Translations under genes and position numbers: made by a program | Notes under the pieces: model-generated | The model's database searches: none | What the model saw: the letters and a program-made list of their open reading frames with translations, nothing else | What the model was told of the DNA's origin: nothing | Shown: positions 27,142 through 34,667 of the stretch, in pieces | How the letters are laid out: the number at the start of each line of letters is the position of its first letter | Position numbering within the stretch: position 1 is the first letter of the stretch | Source of the DNA: a virus | DNA length: 58,434 nt | Strand: one strand, 5' to 3' | IMG/VR virus record: IMGVR_UViG_3300035193_000026 | Span: 1-58,434 of that record

Positions 27142-28697
27142 AATATTTAAAAACAATAATATTATTAATATTCAGTATAAATATCTATGTTAATGCTACT
27201 CCAACTATATCGAGTACATCAGGGACACTCACAGATGGTGAAAGTCTGACAATATCTGGTACCTTTGAAAGTAAAAGCACTCCTGCCCCGATAAAGTGGG
27301 ATAATTTTGAGTGGGGCACTGATGGAACAACTCTTGACAATGACTCTGTATCCCCTGAATGGGAAGGGGATACTCCATCTCAGACTGATTTCCCTGAAAT
27401 AGATACATCCCAAAAACATAGTGGAACACGGTCAGCGTATGTTGATATGATAGCTAATAATGGCGATTGTGCTTTCTATGATGTTGGAATATACTTCACT
27501 GGTGGTACTGAGCTATATGCGTCTTACTGGATTAGATATGACACAGCTACTGGTTCGGATTTAGAGGGACCAAGAGCTGATTTTTTTAAATTTAACCGTA
27601 TTAATAGTGGGTCAGATATATATGGCGGTTCACCTAGTTTACTTATAAATCTATACCCAAATTATGATTTTCCTGAAACCGGTCGTATTGAGGTTCATAA
27701 TTATTGGAATGGAACATATGATGGGCATACTTCCAACATTGGGAGATATTATAATAATGATATGCGTAAACAAGTTTGGCACAGGGTTGAAATGTATTTA
27801 AAATTATCCAATCCTGGTGGAACATATACTGGTTATATCCAGTGGTTTCTTGATGGTGTTGAGGTGAATACATATTGGGCTGGTAATTATGTAGATAGAC
27901 AATGGAATGAAATAACTGGAGATTATGATTATATCACAAAGGCAGCAGACTCTTCTAATATAATAGATACTTTTTCTATGCTGTTCGGGGGGTGTGGGTA
28001 TACGGAAACAGAAAGACCGTATCTTTGGCAAGACGATGTTTATGTTGATAACACAAGAGCTAGGGTGGAAATTGGAGATAATAGCGTATTTGAAAATTGT
28101 ACCCATAGAGAAGTGCAGATTCCTTCCGCATGGGCTACGGATGAGATAACAGTAACTGTAAATGAAGGTTCTTTTGATTATGAAAATTCTACATTTTACT
28201 TATTTGTGGTCGATTCTGACGGGAATGCAAGTGACGGCTATGAAATAGATGGTACTGACACAACCGCCCCAACTCTTTCAAATTTCACAATAGGAACAGA
28301 CGGCCTTATATGGACCTTTGCTTACAGCGAAGTAGTAACTGCTACAGATGACGGTGATATGTGTGATGGATATGGAATTGAAATGTCCGCAGCCGGAGTA
28401 TTGACCTTTGCCTATGATGGTGGAACAAGGGGTTCAGGTAGCACTTTTACTTGTACTGGAAGCGCAACTGTTAATCAAGGTGATACTATTGTAGATGGGT
28501 TAAACTACACCCAGGGGTCAATTGAGGATATTGCTGATACCCCAAATGCCCTTGATACAATTGAAGATCAAACAACAGGATTTACCAATGGCAGTTTGCA
28601 GGGTGCAGGTGCCCCTGCTACACAGGGAAGCATGACCGGGGGCGGGACGGGTGTAGCTACAGGTGATGGTGGATTAGGTGGTTTTTATGCGGATTAA
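27138..28697 (+). CDS. Exported jelly-roll protein, lectin or polysaccharide-lyase-like, 519 aa
   Basis: Overlaps the previous gene by ATGA. Residues 1-21 are a Sec signal (KYLKTIILLIFSINIYVNA). The next part resembles a bacterial Ig-like domain (TPTISSTSGTLTDGESLTISG), residues about 50-330 look like a large beta jelly roll (LYASYWIRYDT, VWHRVEMYLKL, IQWFLDGVEVNTYW, RPYLWQDDVYVDNTRA), followed by another Ig-like region and a Gly/Thr-rich tail. The jelly roll is of the type found in lectins and alginate-type lyases; no catalytic set could be fixed by eye. Confidence 0.65.
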   Translation: MKYLKTIILLIFSINIYVNATPTISSTSGTLTDGESLTISGTFESKSTPAPIKWDNFEWGTDGTTLDNDSVSPEWEGDTPSQTDFPEIDTSQKHSGTRSAYVDMIANNGDCAFYDVGIYFTGGTELYASYWIRYDTATGSDLEGPRADFFKFNRINSGSDIYGGSPSLLINLYPNYDFPETGRIEVHNYWNGTYDGHTSNIGRYYNNDMRKQVWHRVEMYLKLSNPGGTYTGYIQWFLDGVEVNTYWAGNYVDRQWNEITGDYDYITKAADSSNIIDTFSMLFGGCGYTETERPYLWQDDVYVDNTRARVEIGDNSVFENCTHREVQIPSAWATDEITVTVNEGSFDYENSTFYLFVVDSDGNASDGYEIDGTDTTAPTLSNFTIGTDGLIWTFAYSEVVTATDDGDMCDGYGIEMSAAGVLTFAYDGGTRGSGSTFTCTGSATVNQGDTIVDGLNYTQGSIEDIADTPNALDTIEDQTTGFTNGSLQGAGAPATQGSMTGGGTGVATGDGGLGGFYAD

Positions 28698-28729
28698 CCT
28701 TTAACTAGAGGGTTGAAGAGAGGGATTGT

Positions 28730-29122
28730 ATGGGTACTGAATGCGGAGATAAAAAATGTCAGCAAAAGGCTGAAGACACACATGAAGAGGTATTTAACAA
28801 GCCGAGTGGATTAAAGGAGCGAATGATGAAGGTTGAAAGAAAGAAGATCCCATGGATAGCTTTAGTATGGATAGTTCCTGTGATTATTACTGTTTCAGGA
28901 ACTATATTCGGATTTATGTATACTTCGTATGCATCAAATGAAGGTAAACAGGACACTAAAATAGAGAAAATAGAAGGTGAAAATAGCTATCAAAAGATTG
29001 AAATAGCTGTTTTAAAAGATAGGACACAAAATATATTAACAGCTCAGAATGAAACAAATGAATTATTGAAACAACTTATTGAGCAAAACACTGAAACAAA
29101 AAAAGACAAGAAAGACAACTAA
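28730..29122 (+). CDS. Membrane-anchored coiled-coil protein (XhlA-like), 130 aa
   Basis: GAGAGG precedes the ATG. There is a charged N-terminal region with cysteines, one transmembrane helix (IALVWIVPVIITVSGTIFGFM), then a coiled coil (KIEKIEGENSYQKIEIAVLK onwards). The architecture resembles XhlA/hemolysin-like accessory lysis proteins or tail-associated membrane proteins. With the holin-like protein at 29653 it probably forms a lysis module. Confidence 0.65.
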   Translation: MGTECGDKKCQQKAEDTHEEVFNKPSGLKERMMKVERKKIPWIALVWIVPVIITVSGTIFGFMYTSYASNEGKQDTKIEKIEGENSYQKIEIAVLKDRTQNILTAQNETNELLKQLIEQNTETKKDKKDN

Positions 29123-29186
29123 TAACTTGTAATTCACAACATCGTGGAGTAGAATATAGTCAGATAGATTGATTTACCGTTTTATC

Positions 29187-29286
29187 GAATCTGAAACCAG
29201 GTAACCTGGCAAGTAGGATTCACCCGCCCGACAGGGGCTTAAAAAACAGGTGGGGTGAAATTCCCCACCACCTCTTAGCAGGAGGT
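29187..29286 (+). promoter_or_regulatory. Structured leader that can hide the ribosome site of the next gene
   Basis: Four hairpins follow one another: GAATC/GATTC enclosing CCAGG/CCTGG (29187-29221), GCCC/GGGC (29226-29238), GGTGGGG/CCCCACC (29249-29255, 29263-29269) and ACCTC/GAGGT (29270-29274, 29282-29286). The last hairpin covers GGAGGT of the gene starting at 29291. The third and fourth stems are adjacent and could stack. No U-run follows, so a terminator is unlikely. Confidence 0.5.
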
Positions 29287-29290
29287 AAAC

Positions 29291-29641
29291 ATGTCAAATA
29301 TAACCCACGACGAACAGCACAAAGGAAGAAACGCTGTAAGTTGCCTTCACGGTTTTTTACTATCCAAACTGATCAATCACAAAATATCTAAAAATGAGTA
29401 TGATTTAGTAAAAGTATGGCTTGCCAATATAGGTGATATCTTTGATAAATGCAATAAAGGAGCCGATGCCAATGCCAGATTGCTGGCTATCAGTCAATGT
29501 GGAGAATGCAAACATAGAAAAGCTGGCAAAGAATATTATTGCGGACATGATGATTTAAAAGATATTCCGATAAATGAAAAATTAGTGAGTTTTTACACAA
29601 TTATAGAGATATGCCCACTTGAAAAGGGTATAGCTCATTAA
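29291..29641 (+). CDS. Hypothetical zinc-binding-like protein, 116 aa
   Basis: GGAGGT precedes the ATG but lies in a predicted hairpin. The protein is helical at first and then has CGECKHRKAGKEYYCGH, a probable zinc cluster, followed by a cysteine in ICPLEK. No family recognised. It stands between the coiled-coil membrane protein and the holin-like protein, so a role in lysis timing is possible but unsupported. Confidence 0.65.
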   Translation: MSNITHDEQHKGRNAVSCLHGFLLSKLINHKISKNEYDLVKVWLANIGDIFDKCNKGADANARLLAISQCGECKHRKAGKEYYCGHDDLKDIPINEKLVSFYTIIEICPLEKGIAH

Positions 29642-29652
29642 GGAGAAATAAA

Positions 29653-29886
29653 ATGAAAGACAGGGAATTGAATCTATATGTATTGGCATGGACAATAATA
29701 ATAGGCTTTTTTACTTTATGTGGTATATTAATGTGGAAGCCATTACCTCAAGGCAGTAACGAGGTAGTTTTTATGCTTTTTGGTGCACTGTCAGCCGGAT
29801 TTGGGAGCGTGGTGGGCTATTTCTTTGGCTCGAGTAAATCTAGCTCAGATAAAACAAAAATGCTTTCTCAGAAGCCTACCGAATAA
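29653..29886 (+). CDS. Holin-like membrane protein, 77 aa
   Basis: AAGGAG precedes the ATG. Two hydrophobic segments are visible (LYVLAWTIIIGFFTLCGILMW and VVFMLFGALSAGFGSVVGYFFG), followed by a Ser/Lys-rich cytoplasmic tail. The pattern ending FGSSKSSSDKTKML is common in phage holins. Holins make the timed membrane lesion in lysis. No endolysin gene is adjacent. Confidence 0.75.
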   Translation: MKDRELNLYVLAWTIIIGFFTLCGILMWKPLPQGSNEVVFMLFGALSAGFGSVVGYFFGSSKSSSDKTKMLSQKPTE

Positions 29887-30023
29887 TGAAGCAAAAGAAC
29901 CCTCCAACAGTAAAACCATGCCCCATTTGCGGATATCCTGTTGAGATATGGCCGTGTCCTAAATGTGGTAAAACACGGCCACTGTGGAAGTATTGGGATG
30001 AAAAGAAATCCTGGCCGATATAA
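29886..30023 (+). CDS. Zinc-ribbon mini-protein, 45 aa
   Basis: Starts on TAATG shared with the holin stop. Two knuckles CPICG and CPKCG lie 11 residues apart, giving a compact four-cysteine zinc ribbon, followed by a Trp-rich tail. The last gene of the late rightward group; it converges on the leftward early operon. Function unknown. Confidence 0.65.
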   Translation: MKQKNPPTVKPCPICGYPVEIWPCPKCGKTRPLWKYWDEKKSWPI

Positions 30024-30031
30024 CAATTGAA

Positions 30032-30289
30032 CTAAGACGCAAGCGGGTTGCCACAGTTCGGACAGAATTTATATCGCTTATCACCGCAACCACTTCTGCA
30101 CACTTCGCAAGATTCCCGCTTGTCGGCCTTGAGTGGTGGGTCGCGAGGATTGCCTAATATTTTTACAAAGCGACTTTTTAAACAGTCTTTTTCATATTCT
30201 ATAATTGGGTCATCCTCTGCCAAATCAAAATGCAACTCATCAATAGCAGCTTGTACAAGATCGTCAATTAATTCCGATGTTATTCTCAT
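30032..30289 (-). CDS. Hypothetical protein with a C-terminal zinc ribbon, 85 aa
   Basis: The ATG at 30289 is preferred because GAGG precedes it; seven further codons upstream are possible. After two acidic helices comes a Cys-rich end with CEVCRSGCGDKRYKFCPNCG. This is the last gene of the long leftward early operon. Function unknown. Confidence 0.6.
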   Translation of the reverse strand: MRITSELIDDLVQAAIDELHFDLAEDDPIIEYEKDCLKSRFVKILGNPRDPPLKADKRESCEVCRSGCGDKRYKFCPNCGNPLAS

Positions 30290-30353
30290 AATATCCTCAT
30301 AATAAGTCATCTACCGTCTTTACCGGTAGGGGTTAAAGATTGGTCAGCTGATT

Positions 30354-30539
30354 TTAAGTTCCATTTTCTTCTGTAAATTCTGTTTTACATTTTGGGCATT
30401 TATAATGTTCAGTCCAAGTTTGATAATTTATATCTCCCGGAACTGCATCAACATTTGTAACTTTTCTGAGAACAGGACCGCCTATTTTATAATCTTCATC
30501 TCTGGAATATGGCGACCATCCACATTTAGGACAACTCAT
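30354..30539 (-). CDS. Zinc-ribbon protein, 61 aa
   Basis: Start ATG 30539, with GGAGGT upstream, fixes the N-terminus as SCPKCGWSP; longer versions lack a ribosome site. A second knuckle CPKC lies near the C-terminus, so the pair forms a zinc ribbon. Function unknown. Confidence 0.65.
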   Translation of the reverse strand: MSCPKCGWSPYSRDEDYKIGGPVLRKVTNVDAVPGDINYQTWTEHYKCPKCKTEFTEENGT

Positions 30540-30580
30540 TTTTACCTCCAATCTATAACTCTCCTGAATAACAGGGCAGG

Positions 30581-30874
30581 TTAACATTTACATCTTTTAC
30601 AATATAAGTTTTCATCCAATAATCCACCACAAAATCTGCATGGTAAGATACCCTCCTGCTCCTGTTGATTTGTGGGTTCTGGTGTAACACATAACACATC
30701 TCTATATTCCTCCAAATATTTAGATAATCTTTCTTCGGCATCATGTAGTTCATTTTTTGCCGTTTCAACTTTATCTTTTAATATTTCATAATTAAGTTGA
30801 ATCGCCTCAACCTGATCAGGGCAATATTCAATATTGCAATCACCACATGGTTTATCATTAAATTCACAAGTCAT
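30581..30874 (-). CDS. Coiled-coil protein with terminal cysteine clusters, 97 aa
   Basis: Begins with CEFNDKPCGDCNIEYC, continues as a charged helix of about 40 residues and ends with CRFCGG and CKRCKC. The start overlaps the previous gene by ATGA. The layout suggests a zinc-bound helical hairpin. Function unknown. Confidence 0.65.
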   Translation of the reverse strand: MTCEFNDKPCGDCNIEYCPDQVEAIQLNYEILKDKVETAKNELHDAEERLSKYLEEYRDVLCVTPEPTNQQEQEGILPCRFCGGLLDENLYCKRCKC

Positions 30875-31197
30875 ATTCCCTCAATTGTTTTATAGAGTGC
30901 CTCCGCTCTTTGGAGCGGGGAGGCGGTTACTATTTTAAAGGTTATGTAATAAATTGAGCAGTCATACGCTCGAGATAGTTTCCAGATATAAAGTTCCCTT
31001 TTCCCCTCTGGTATCTTTTCCTCACACATTGCCACCTGATCCCGGCTTTCTGAGGGATTCCAAACTTCGCAATCACATTCAGCATCTTCAGGATTAATCC
31101 AATAGCGGAGGCCATATTCGTCTGCCCAGTACCCTCCCATATCAGACCACCCCATAACCTTCTCAGCCAGCCATTTATTTAACTCTTCGTTTATCAT
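30871..31197 (-). CDS. Phage ABA-sandwich-like protein, 108 aa
   Basis: The start LNKWLAEKVMGWSDMGGYW, and later YWINPEDAECD, resembles the phage ABA sandwich domain, a common small early-gene fold of unknown role. AAGGAAATAAA precedes the ATG. Confidence 0.7.
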   Translation of the reverse strand: MINEELNKWLAEKVMGWSDMGGYWADEYGLRYWINPEDAECDCEVWNPSESRDQVAMCEEKIPEGKRELYIWKLSRAYDCSIYYITFKIVTASPLQRAEALYKTIEGI

Positions 31198-31222
31198 TTT
31201 ATTTCCTTATTGGATTAAGTAA

Positions 31223-31390
31223 TCACCAATCGATCGAATCAGCATGGTTACAAAACTTTTTAATAATCCGGGCTATCTTTTCCTTTTTTAATTGCAAACG
31301 TTTAGATAAAATAGGTTTTACTTTGTCATTAACAGTTTTGCAATCTTTTTGTTCTTTTTCTGTATTACATATTTTTATTATGTCTGCCAT
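31223..31390 (-). CDS. Hypothetical basic protein, 55 aa
   Basis: AGGATC precedes the ATG by four nt. Lysine-rich helical protein with three cysteines (ICNTEKEQKDCK, FCNH). No family recognised. It lies in a tightly packed leftward series of small genes with ribosome sites. Confidence 0.55.
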   Translation of the reverse strand: MADIIKICNTEKEQKDCKTVNDKVKPILSKRLQLKKEKIARIIKKFCNHADSIDW

Positions 31391-31391
31391 T

Positions 31392-31556
31392 TTAGATCCT
31401 ATGCCACTCCCCTACAGTATACCTGATCCACTTTTCAAATTCCAGCTTATATTCTTTATATCCCGGGCATTCTTCCTTTAGGTCGCATTTTTTAATGCAA
31501 ATCGGCAAAGGCATCCTGGGGTTATTCTTCTTTTTCTGACAGACTACGTATTTCAT
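31392..31556 (-). CDS. Cysteine-containing mini-protein, 54 aa
   Basis: GAGGGATAG precedes the ATG. Cysteines at VVCQKKK, ICIKKCDL and EECPGY suggest metal binding. The C-terminal helix contains FEKWIRYTVGEWH. Function unknown. Confidence 0.6.
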   Translation of the reverse strand: MKYVVCQKKKNNPRMPLPICIKKCDLKEECPGYKEYKLEFEKWIRYTVGEWHRI

Positions 31557-31568
31557 CTATCCCTCACT

Positions 31569-31754
31569 TTACATATCAGGTAAAGCGTCAATTTCTTTGT
31601 CTGACATTTCAACATATTCGATAGTAGCCGGTTCTTCTGGATAGTTACTTGCTTCATCAGCCCACATACCAACTAATTCCAACAATTCTGATTTGGTTTT
31701 AACTATCGTATTCATGAAACCATCGCCAAATTCTGGACTTAATCTAAATGCCAT
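31569..31754 (-). CDS. Hypothetical protein, 61 aa
   Basis: GGGAGGT precedes the ATG at 31754, which beats an upstream in-frame GTG at 31778. The product is acidic, with a helix (KSELLELVGMWADEA) and ends DALPDM. No family recognised. Confidence 0.6.
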   Translation of the reverse strand: MAFRLSPEFGDGFMNTIVKTKSELLELVGMWADEASNYPEEPATIEYVEMSDKEIDALPDM

Positions 31755-31774
31755 TATTATACCTCCCTGTGTGG

Positions 31775-32080
31775 TCACTTTATATTGTTCTCAAAAAGAT
31801 ATCTATTAAGTAAATCCAAAGCATATTCCATAGCCTGCCATTCATCAATATGAATAGCTCCATCATGAACTTTTCGATGTTCATCATTGGTAAGAGGTAT
31901 AACGTACACGTCTGAGCATTTAACACCTTTACCACTGCCCGGACCAAAGTGGTGTGGAATAGTCCTCTGTTCGCCCGTATTGGGATCATAGTCCATCTTA
32001 CCGGAAAAGAATGATAGTTGCCTTGATACAAAGTCAAGAAACTTTTTCGACCTCCATTTCACCGGCTTGGGAAATTGCAT
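31775..32080 (-). CDS. HNH-like nuclease of the DUF968/Ref type, 101 aa
   Basis: HHFGPGSGKGVKCSDVYVIPL followed by NDEHRKVHDGAI matches the HNH-like fold found in DUF968 and Ref-type phage nucleases, in which an HH pair and a later H..VH coordinate metal. AGAGGAC precedes the ATG, which follows the previous stop directly. Such proteins may help recombination with RecA-like ATPases; the nuclease activity is inferred. Confidence 0.65.
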   Translation of the reverse strand: MQFPKPVKWRSKKFLDFVSRQLSFFSGKMDYDPNTGEQRTIPHHFGPGSGKGVKCSDVYVIPLTNDEHRKVHDGAIHIDEWQAMEYALDLLNRYLFENNIK

Positions 32081-32467
32081 TTAGTCCTCTACCTTGAATC
32101 CTATATCAGATAATAAATTATTCATCTCAAAATTGCGCCTGCTAAAATGCTTAACGTATGTTCTTAGTTTACCATGATTATGTTTATCTAGGGCTATAAA
32201 ATTATTTGCTCCGTCAATGGTAAGGAAGAATTCTATATCTTGCCATACATAACCCACCTGAACTGATTCGGGATGGTGTTGCAATCTTTTCATACAATTA
32301 CCTCCACATTCTTCACAAGGATATTCAATATGTGTCTCACCATCACCAATTACGGAATATCCATCATCAAAAACTCCAACTGGTATAAGTTCTTGCACTG
32401 TAACGTATATAGGCCATCTTGTTCCGCGATTATCCTGTTTTGCATATTTATATTTCAGGCTTTCCAT
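32081..32467 (-). CDS. Hypothetical protein with CxxCxxxC motif, 128 aa
   Basis: GGAGGT precedes the ATG. Contains PCEECGGNCMKRLQHH, possibly zinc-binding, within a mixed alpha/beta sequence. No family recognised. Confidence 0.6.
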   Translation of the reverse strand: MESLKYKYAKQDNRGTRWPIYVTVQELIPVGVFDDGYSVIGDGETHIEYPCEECGGNCMKRLQHHPESVQVGYVWQDIEFFLTIDGANNFIALDKHNHGKLRTYVKHFSRRNFEMNNLLSDIGFKVED

Positions 32468-32468
32468 C

Positions 32469-32765
32469 TCACACCTCCTTTAAATATTCTTCCCATGCCC
32501 TTCTCAAATTACAATCAGGACAGTTAGGGTTTTTACAGTCTTCATCAATACTGTCCTTATAGAAACGGTCAACAGCGGCTATGAGTTTTTGTGTGGACTT
32601 AACCTTAAATGATTTCAAAATCTCAATTATCCGCAAGGCCTCACTTTCGTAATCATGTTTTGTGTTATCGGATAGGTTTTTATATTGCGTCCCGGGTGAG
32701 AATCTTCCTGCGCTCTGGTCAAATTTAAAACATGCCTCGGCTATTTGGGGTAGTTTTATTTTCAT
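32469..32765 (-). CDS. Hypothetical protein with C-terminal cysteine cluster, 98 aa
   Basis: Helical N-terminal part followed by DEDCKNPNCPDCNLRRAWEEYL. Overlaps the preceding gene by 4 nt (ATGA). The cysteine group suggests zinc binding. Function unknown. Confidence 0.6.
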   Translation of the reverse strand: MKIKLPQIAEACFKFDQSAGRFSPGTQYKNLSDNTKHDYESEALRIIEILKSFKVKSTQKLIAAVDRFYKDSIDEDCKNPNCPDCNLRRAWEEYLKEV

Positions 32766-33046
32766 GGTTTATCCTCATTAGGAATATCTTTTTTCATAAT
32801 GCTAAATTTTATGGTTTCAATGTCATATCCACGTTTTTCTAATTCATCAAAGAGGCTTATATCCCATGAATCATCAATAACATTATGCCTTTGACTCCCT
32901 AAAACAAGGTGTAATAAACTGGAATCACATCTTGGCACACCATTACCTCTTGAATAAATAATGTCAGGTGAATTATGTGGAAGCTTACCGTAGTATATTT
33001 TTAATTCTCCATCTTTTGTTTTTGGTGCTCGATATCTTTTTTTCAT
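32762..33046 (-). CDS. Hypothetical protein, 94 aa
   Basis: Basic start (KKRYRAPKTKDGELKIYYG), then a mixed fold. AGGTAG precedes the ATG. It sits between a zinc-cluster gene and the NinB-like gene. No family recognised. Confidence 0.6.
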   Translation of the reverse strand: MKKRYRAPKTKDGELKIYYGKLPHNSPDIIYSRGNGVPRCDSSLLHLVLGSQRHNVIDDSWDISLFDELEKRGYDIETIKFSIMKKDIPNEDKP

Positions 33047-33523
33047 TTAATCTACCTTTTTCGGATCTGGAATAAATACTCCATGTTCGATGCTTGCCCA
33101 CCTTCGTATTTTCTCAACATAACTGTTTTCATCATTGGAAAAAAATTCCTCAGTTGATAATTTAGTAGTGCTCCCACCTATCATCTTACCGGGATGTATT
33201 TTACTTTCTATTGGGTTAAACATTTCCTTAAGCTCTGTGTGCATCTCTTCCGGTTCATATCCGAAGTGCTCAGCGAGTATTCCGACTACCACAGGCCAAT
33301 AATATTTATTTTGCAGATCAGTACGTTCTTTCTTGTGTTTCCTGATAATAATATCAACACGGGTTCCAGGTTTAAAAGTATTATACCATATCTGCATTTC
33401 CTTTTTGACATTAGGGGCTACTTTTAAAGTATGATCGTTTAAAATATCGCCTTCAAATATTGGGGTTACTTTTTTTGCCACGCCTGAAAACACCTCCAAA
33501 ACAAGGTTTAACTTCCAGTTCAA
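33047..33523 (-). CDS. NinB-like recombination protein, 158 aa
   Basis: The central segment IIRKHKKERTDLQNKYYWPV, followed by VGILAEHFGYEPEEMHTELK, is typical of NinB-type proteins of lambdoid phages, which bind single-stranded DNA and assist recombination. It overlaps the nuclease gene by 4 nt and lies in one cluster with the Sak4-like ATPase. Function follows from family likeness. Confidence 0.75.
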   Translation of the reverse strand: MNWKLNLVLEVFSGVAKKVTPIFEGDILNDHTLKVAPNVKKEMQIWYNTFKPGTRVDIIIRKHKKERTDLQNKYYWPVVVGILAEHFGYEPEEMHTELKEMFNPIESKIHPGKMIGGSTTKLSTEEFFSNDENSYVEKIRRWASIEHGVFIPDPKKVD

Positions 33524-34116
33524 TTTAACTTCTCAGGAATAAAATCTTTTATGAAATCCACAAGATTTCTTATGCCTGATTCTAAATCGCTGACCATATC
33601 CGGGTATCGATACATCTTAACTGAAGATATATTGTCTATTGTGATAATGCCCTTTTTATCTTTGGCTGAATAAATATAATATTCAAAGGTATCTGCATTG
33701 AAAATATCCAGATACGCTCTCCATTGGTAACTATCAAAGTAAGTATCAATATTCTCCCTGAAAGTTAGCTTGTGGTCTTTCACTGTATTACCTGTTATTC
33801 CATCACATCCGCCAGTTAAAACAATATCTAATCCATCAACATTATAGGTCTTATTTGCACGGATTTCCCTTATCTGTGGCAAGTTGATTTCAGCCTCACA
33901 ATCCACTTTGAATTTAAATCCTGAATGTTCTACGGTATCTATTGAATCAGGCGGATTTTCAAGAATGGAATGCCATGCTGTACCCATAGCCATTTTATCG
34001 TTGGGAGCTTCGGTTCTTAATATTCTTGATCGCATATCTTCGACTGACATGTTATCAAGTTTATTATACCATATCAGGCTATCAAGGTCGGTTACGTGTA
34101 GAATTAGTTTATTCAT
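33520..34116 (-). CDS. PD-(D/E)XK exonuclease-like protein, 198 aa
   Basis: The start at 34116 is chosen for GGAGGG six nt upstream; the longer frame overlaps the HNH gene. Motifs include GTAWHSILE, then GGCDGITGNTVKDHKLT giving the D...DxK metal and catalytic set of RecB/Cas4-like nucleases, and YQWRAYL. Together with the ATPase and NinB-like protein it forms a recombination/repair cluster. It probably degrades DNA ends. Confidence 0.8.
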   Translation of the reverse strand: MNKLILHVTDLDSLIWYNKLDNMSVEDMRSRILRTEAPNDKMAMGTAWHSILENPPDSIDTVEHSGFKFKVDCEAEINLPQIREIRANKTYNVDGLDIVLTGGCDGITGNTVKDHKLTFRENIDTYFDSYQWRAYLDIFNADTFEYYIYSAKDKKGIITIDNISSVKMYRYPDMVSDLESGIRNLVDFIKDFIPEKLN

Positions 34117-34667
34117 AAGCCCTCCGATATACATATCCAACTCTTTCCGCTCACTATGTCGGCACTTTGCGTCCAAGATATTTCGAACCTACGCGATATT
34201 TCAGCCCTGCTCATGCCTCCGTTATAGAGATGCCGTATCATTAAAATATCTTTACTGGATAACTTGGCTCTTGGATTTTTTTCACCGTGCAAATTAGGTT
34301 TCTTGCGCAATCCAGTGCTATAAGCGTGGATGTTGTTCTCTGAAGAAGTAACCCATTCAAGGTTGCCTATATCATTAACGGATTTGTCTCCGTCCTTGTG
34401 GTTACACTCATGTCGTGGAGATGGCTTAGGGGGGCCGAAATGCTCAAGAACTAAGGTATGAATGTACTTCTGGTGGACAGCACCGTCTTTACATAGCGGG
34501 ACAAATAGATATCCATTCCCGTTGTCCTGCTGTTTCATAATTCGTCCAGCCTTGAAATAAGATCCGTATTGCCTCCGATGGATGGTTCTTGAGATGGACC
34601 TAACTTGTCCTGCACTAGAAACTTCATAGCACGGAAATCCGTATATGCTTTTCCACTCTTCTTTCAT
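34113..34667 (-). CDS. HNH homing endonuclease with NUMOD4 domain, 184 aa
   Basis: The start EEWKSIYGFPCYEVSSAGQVRS is a NUMOD4 DNA-binding motif; the HNH core is HECNHKDGDKSVNDIGNLEWV. A C-terminal helix-turn-helix (ILMIRHLYNGGMSRAEISRRF) completes the usual architecture. It overlaps both neighbours by 4 nt, as if inserted neatly between the ATPase and nuclease genes. Such enzymes cut sites lacking the insertion and spread themselves. Confidence 0.9.
   Translation of the reverse strand: MKEEWKSIYGFPCYEVSSAGQVRSISRTIHRRQYGSYFKAGRIMKQQDNGNGYLFVPLCKDGAVHQKYIHTLVLEHFGPPKPSPRHECNHKDGDKSVNDIGNLEWVTSSENNIHAYSTGLRKKPNLHGEKNPRAKLSSKDILMIRHLYNGGMSRAEISRRFEISWTQSADIVSGKSWICISEGL

Noticed and set aside
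29187-29286. Known riboswitch or group II intron end, because GGTGAAATTCC resembles parts of such RNAs
   Set aside because: Other conserved elements of cobalamin riboswitches or of intron domains V/VI are missing, and no reverse transcriptase is near.
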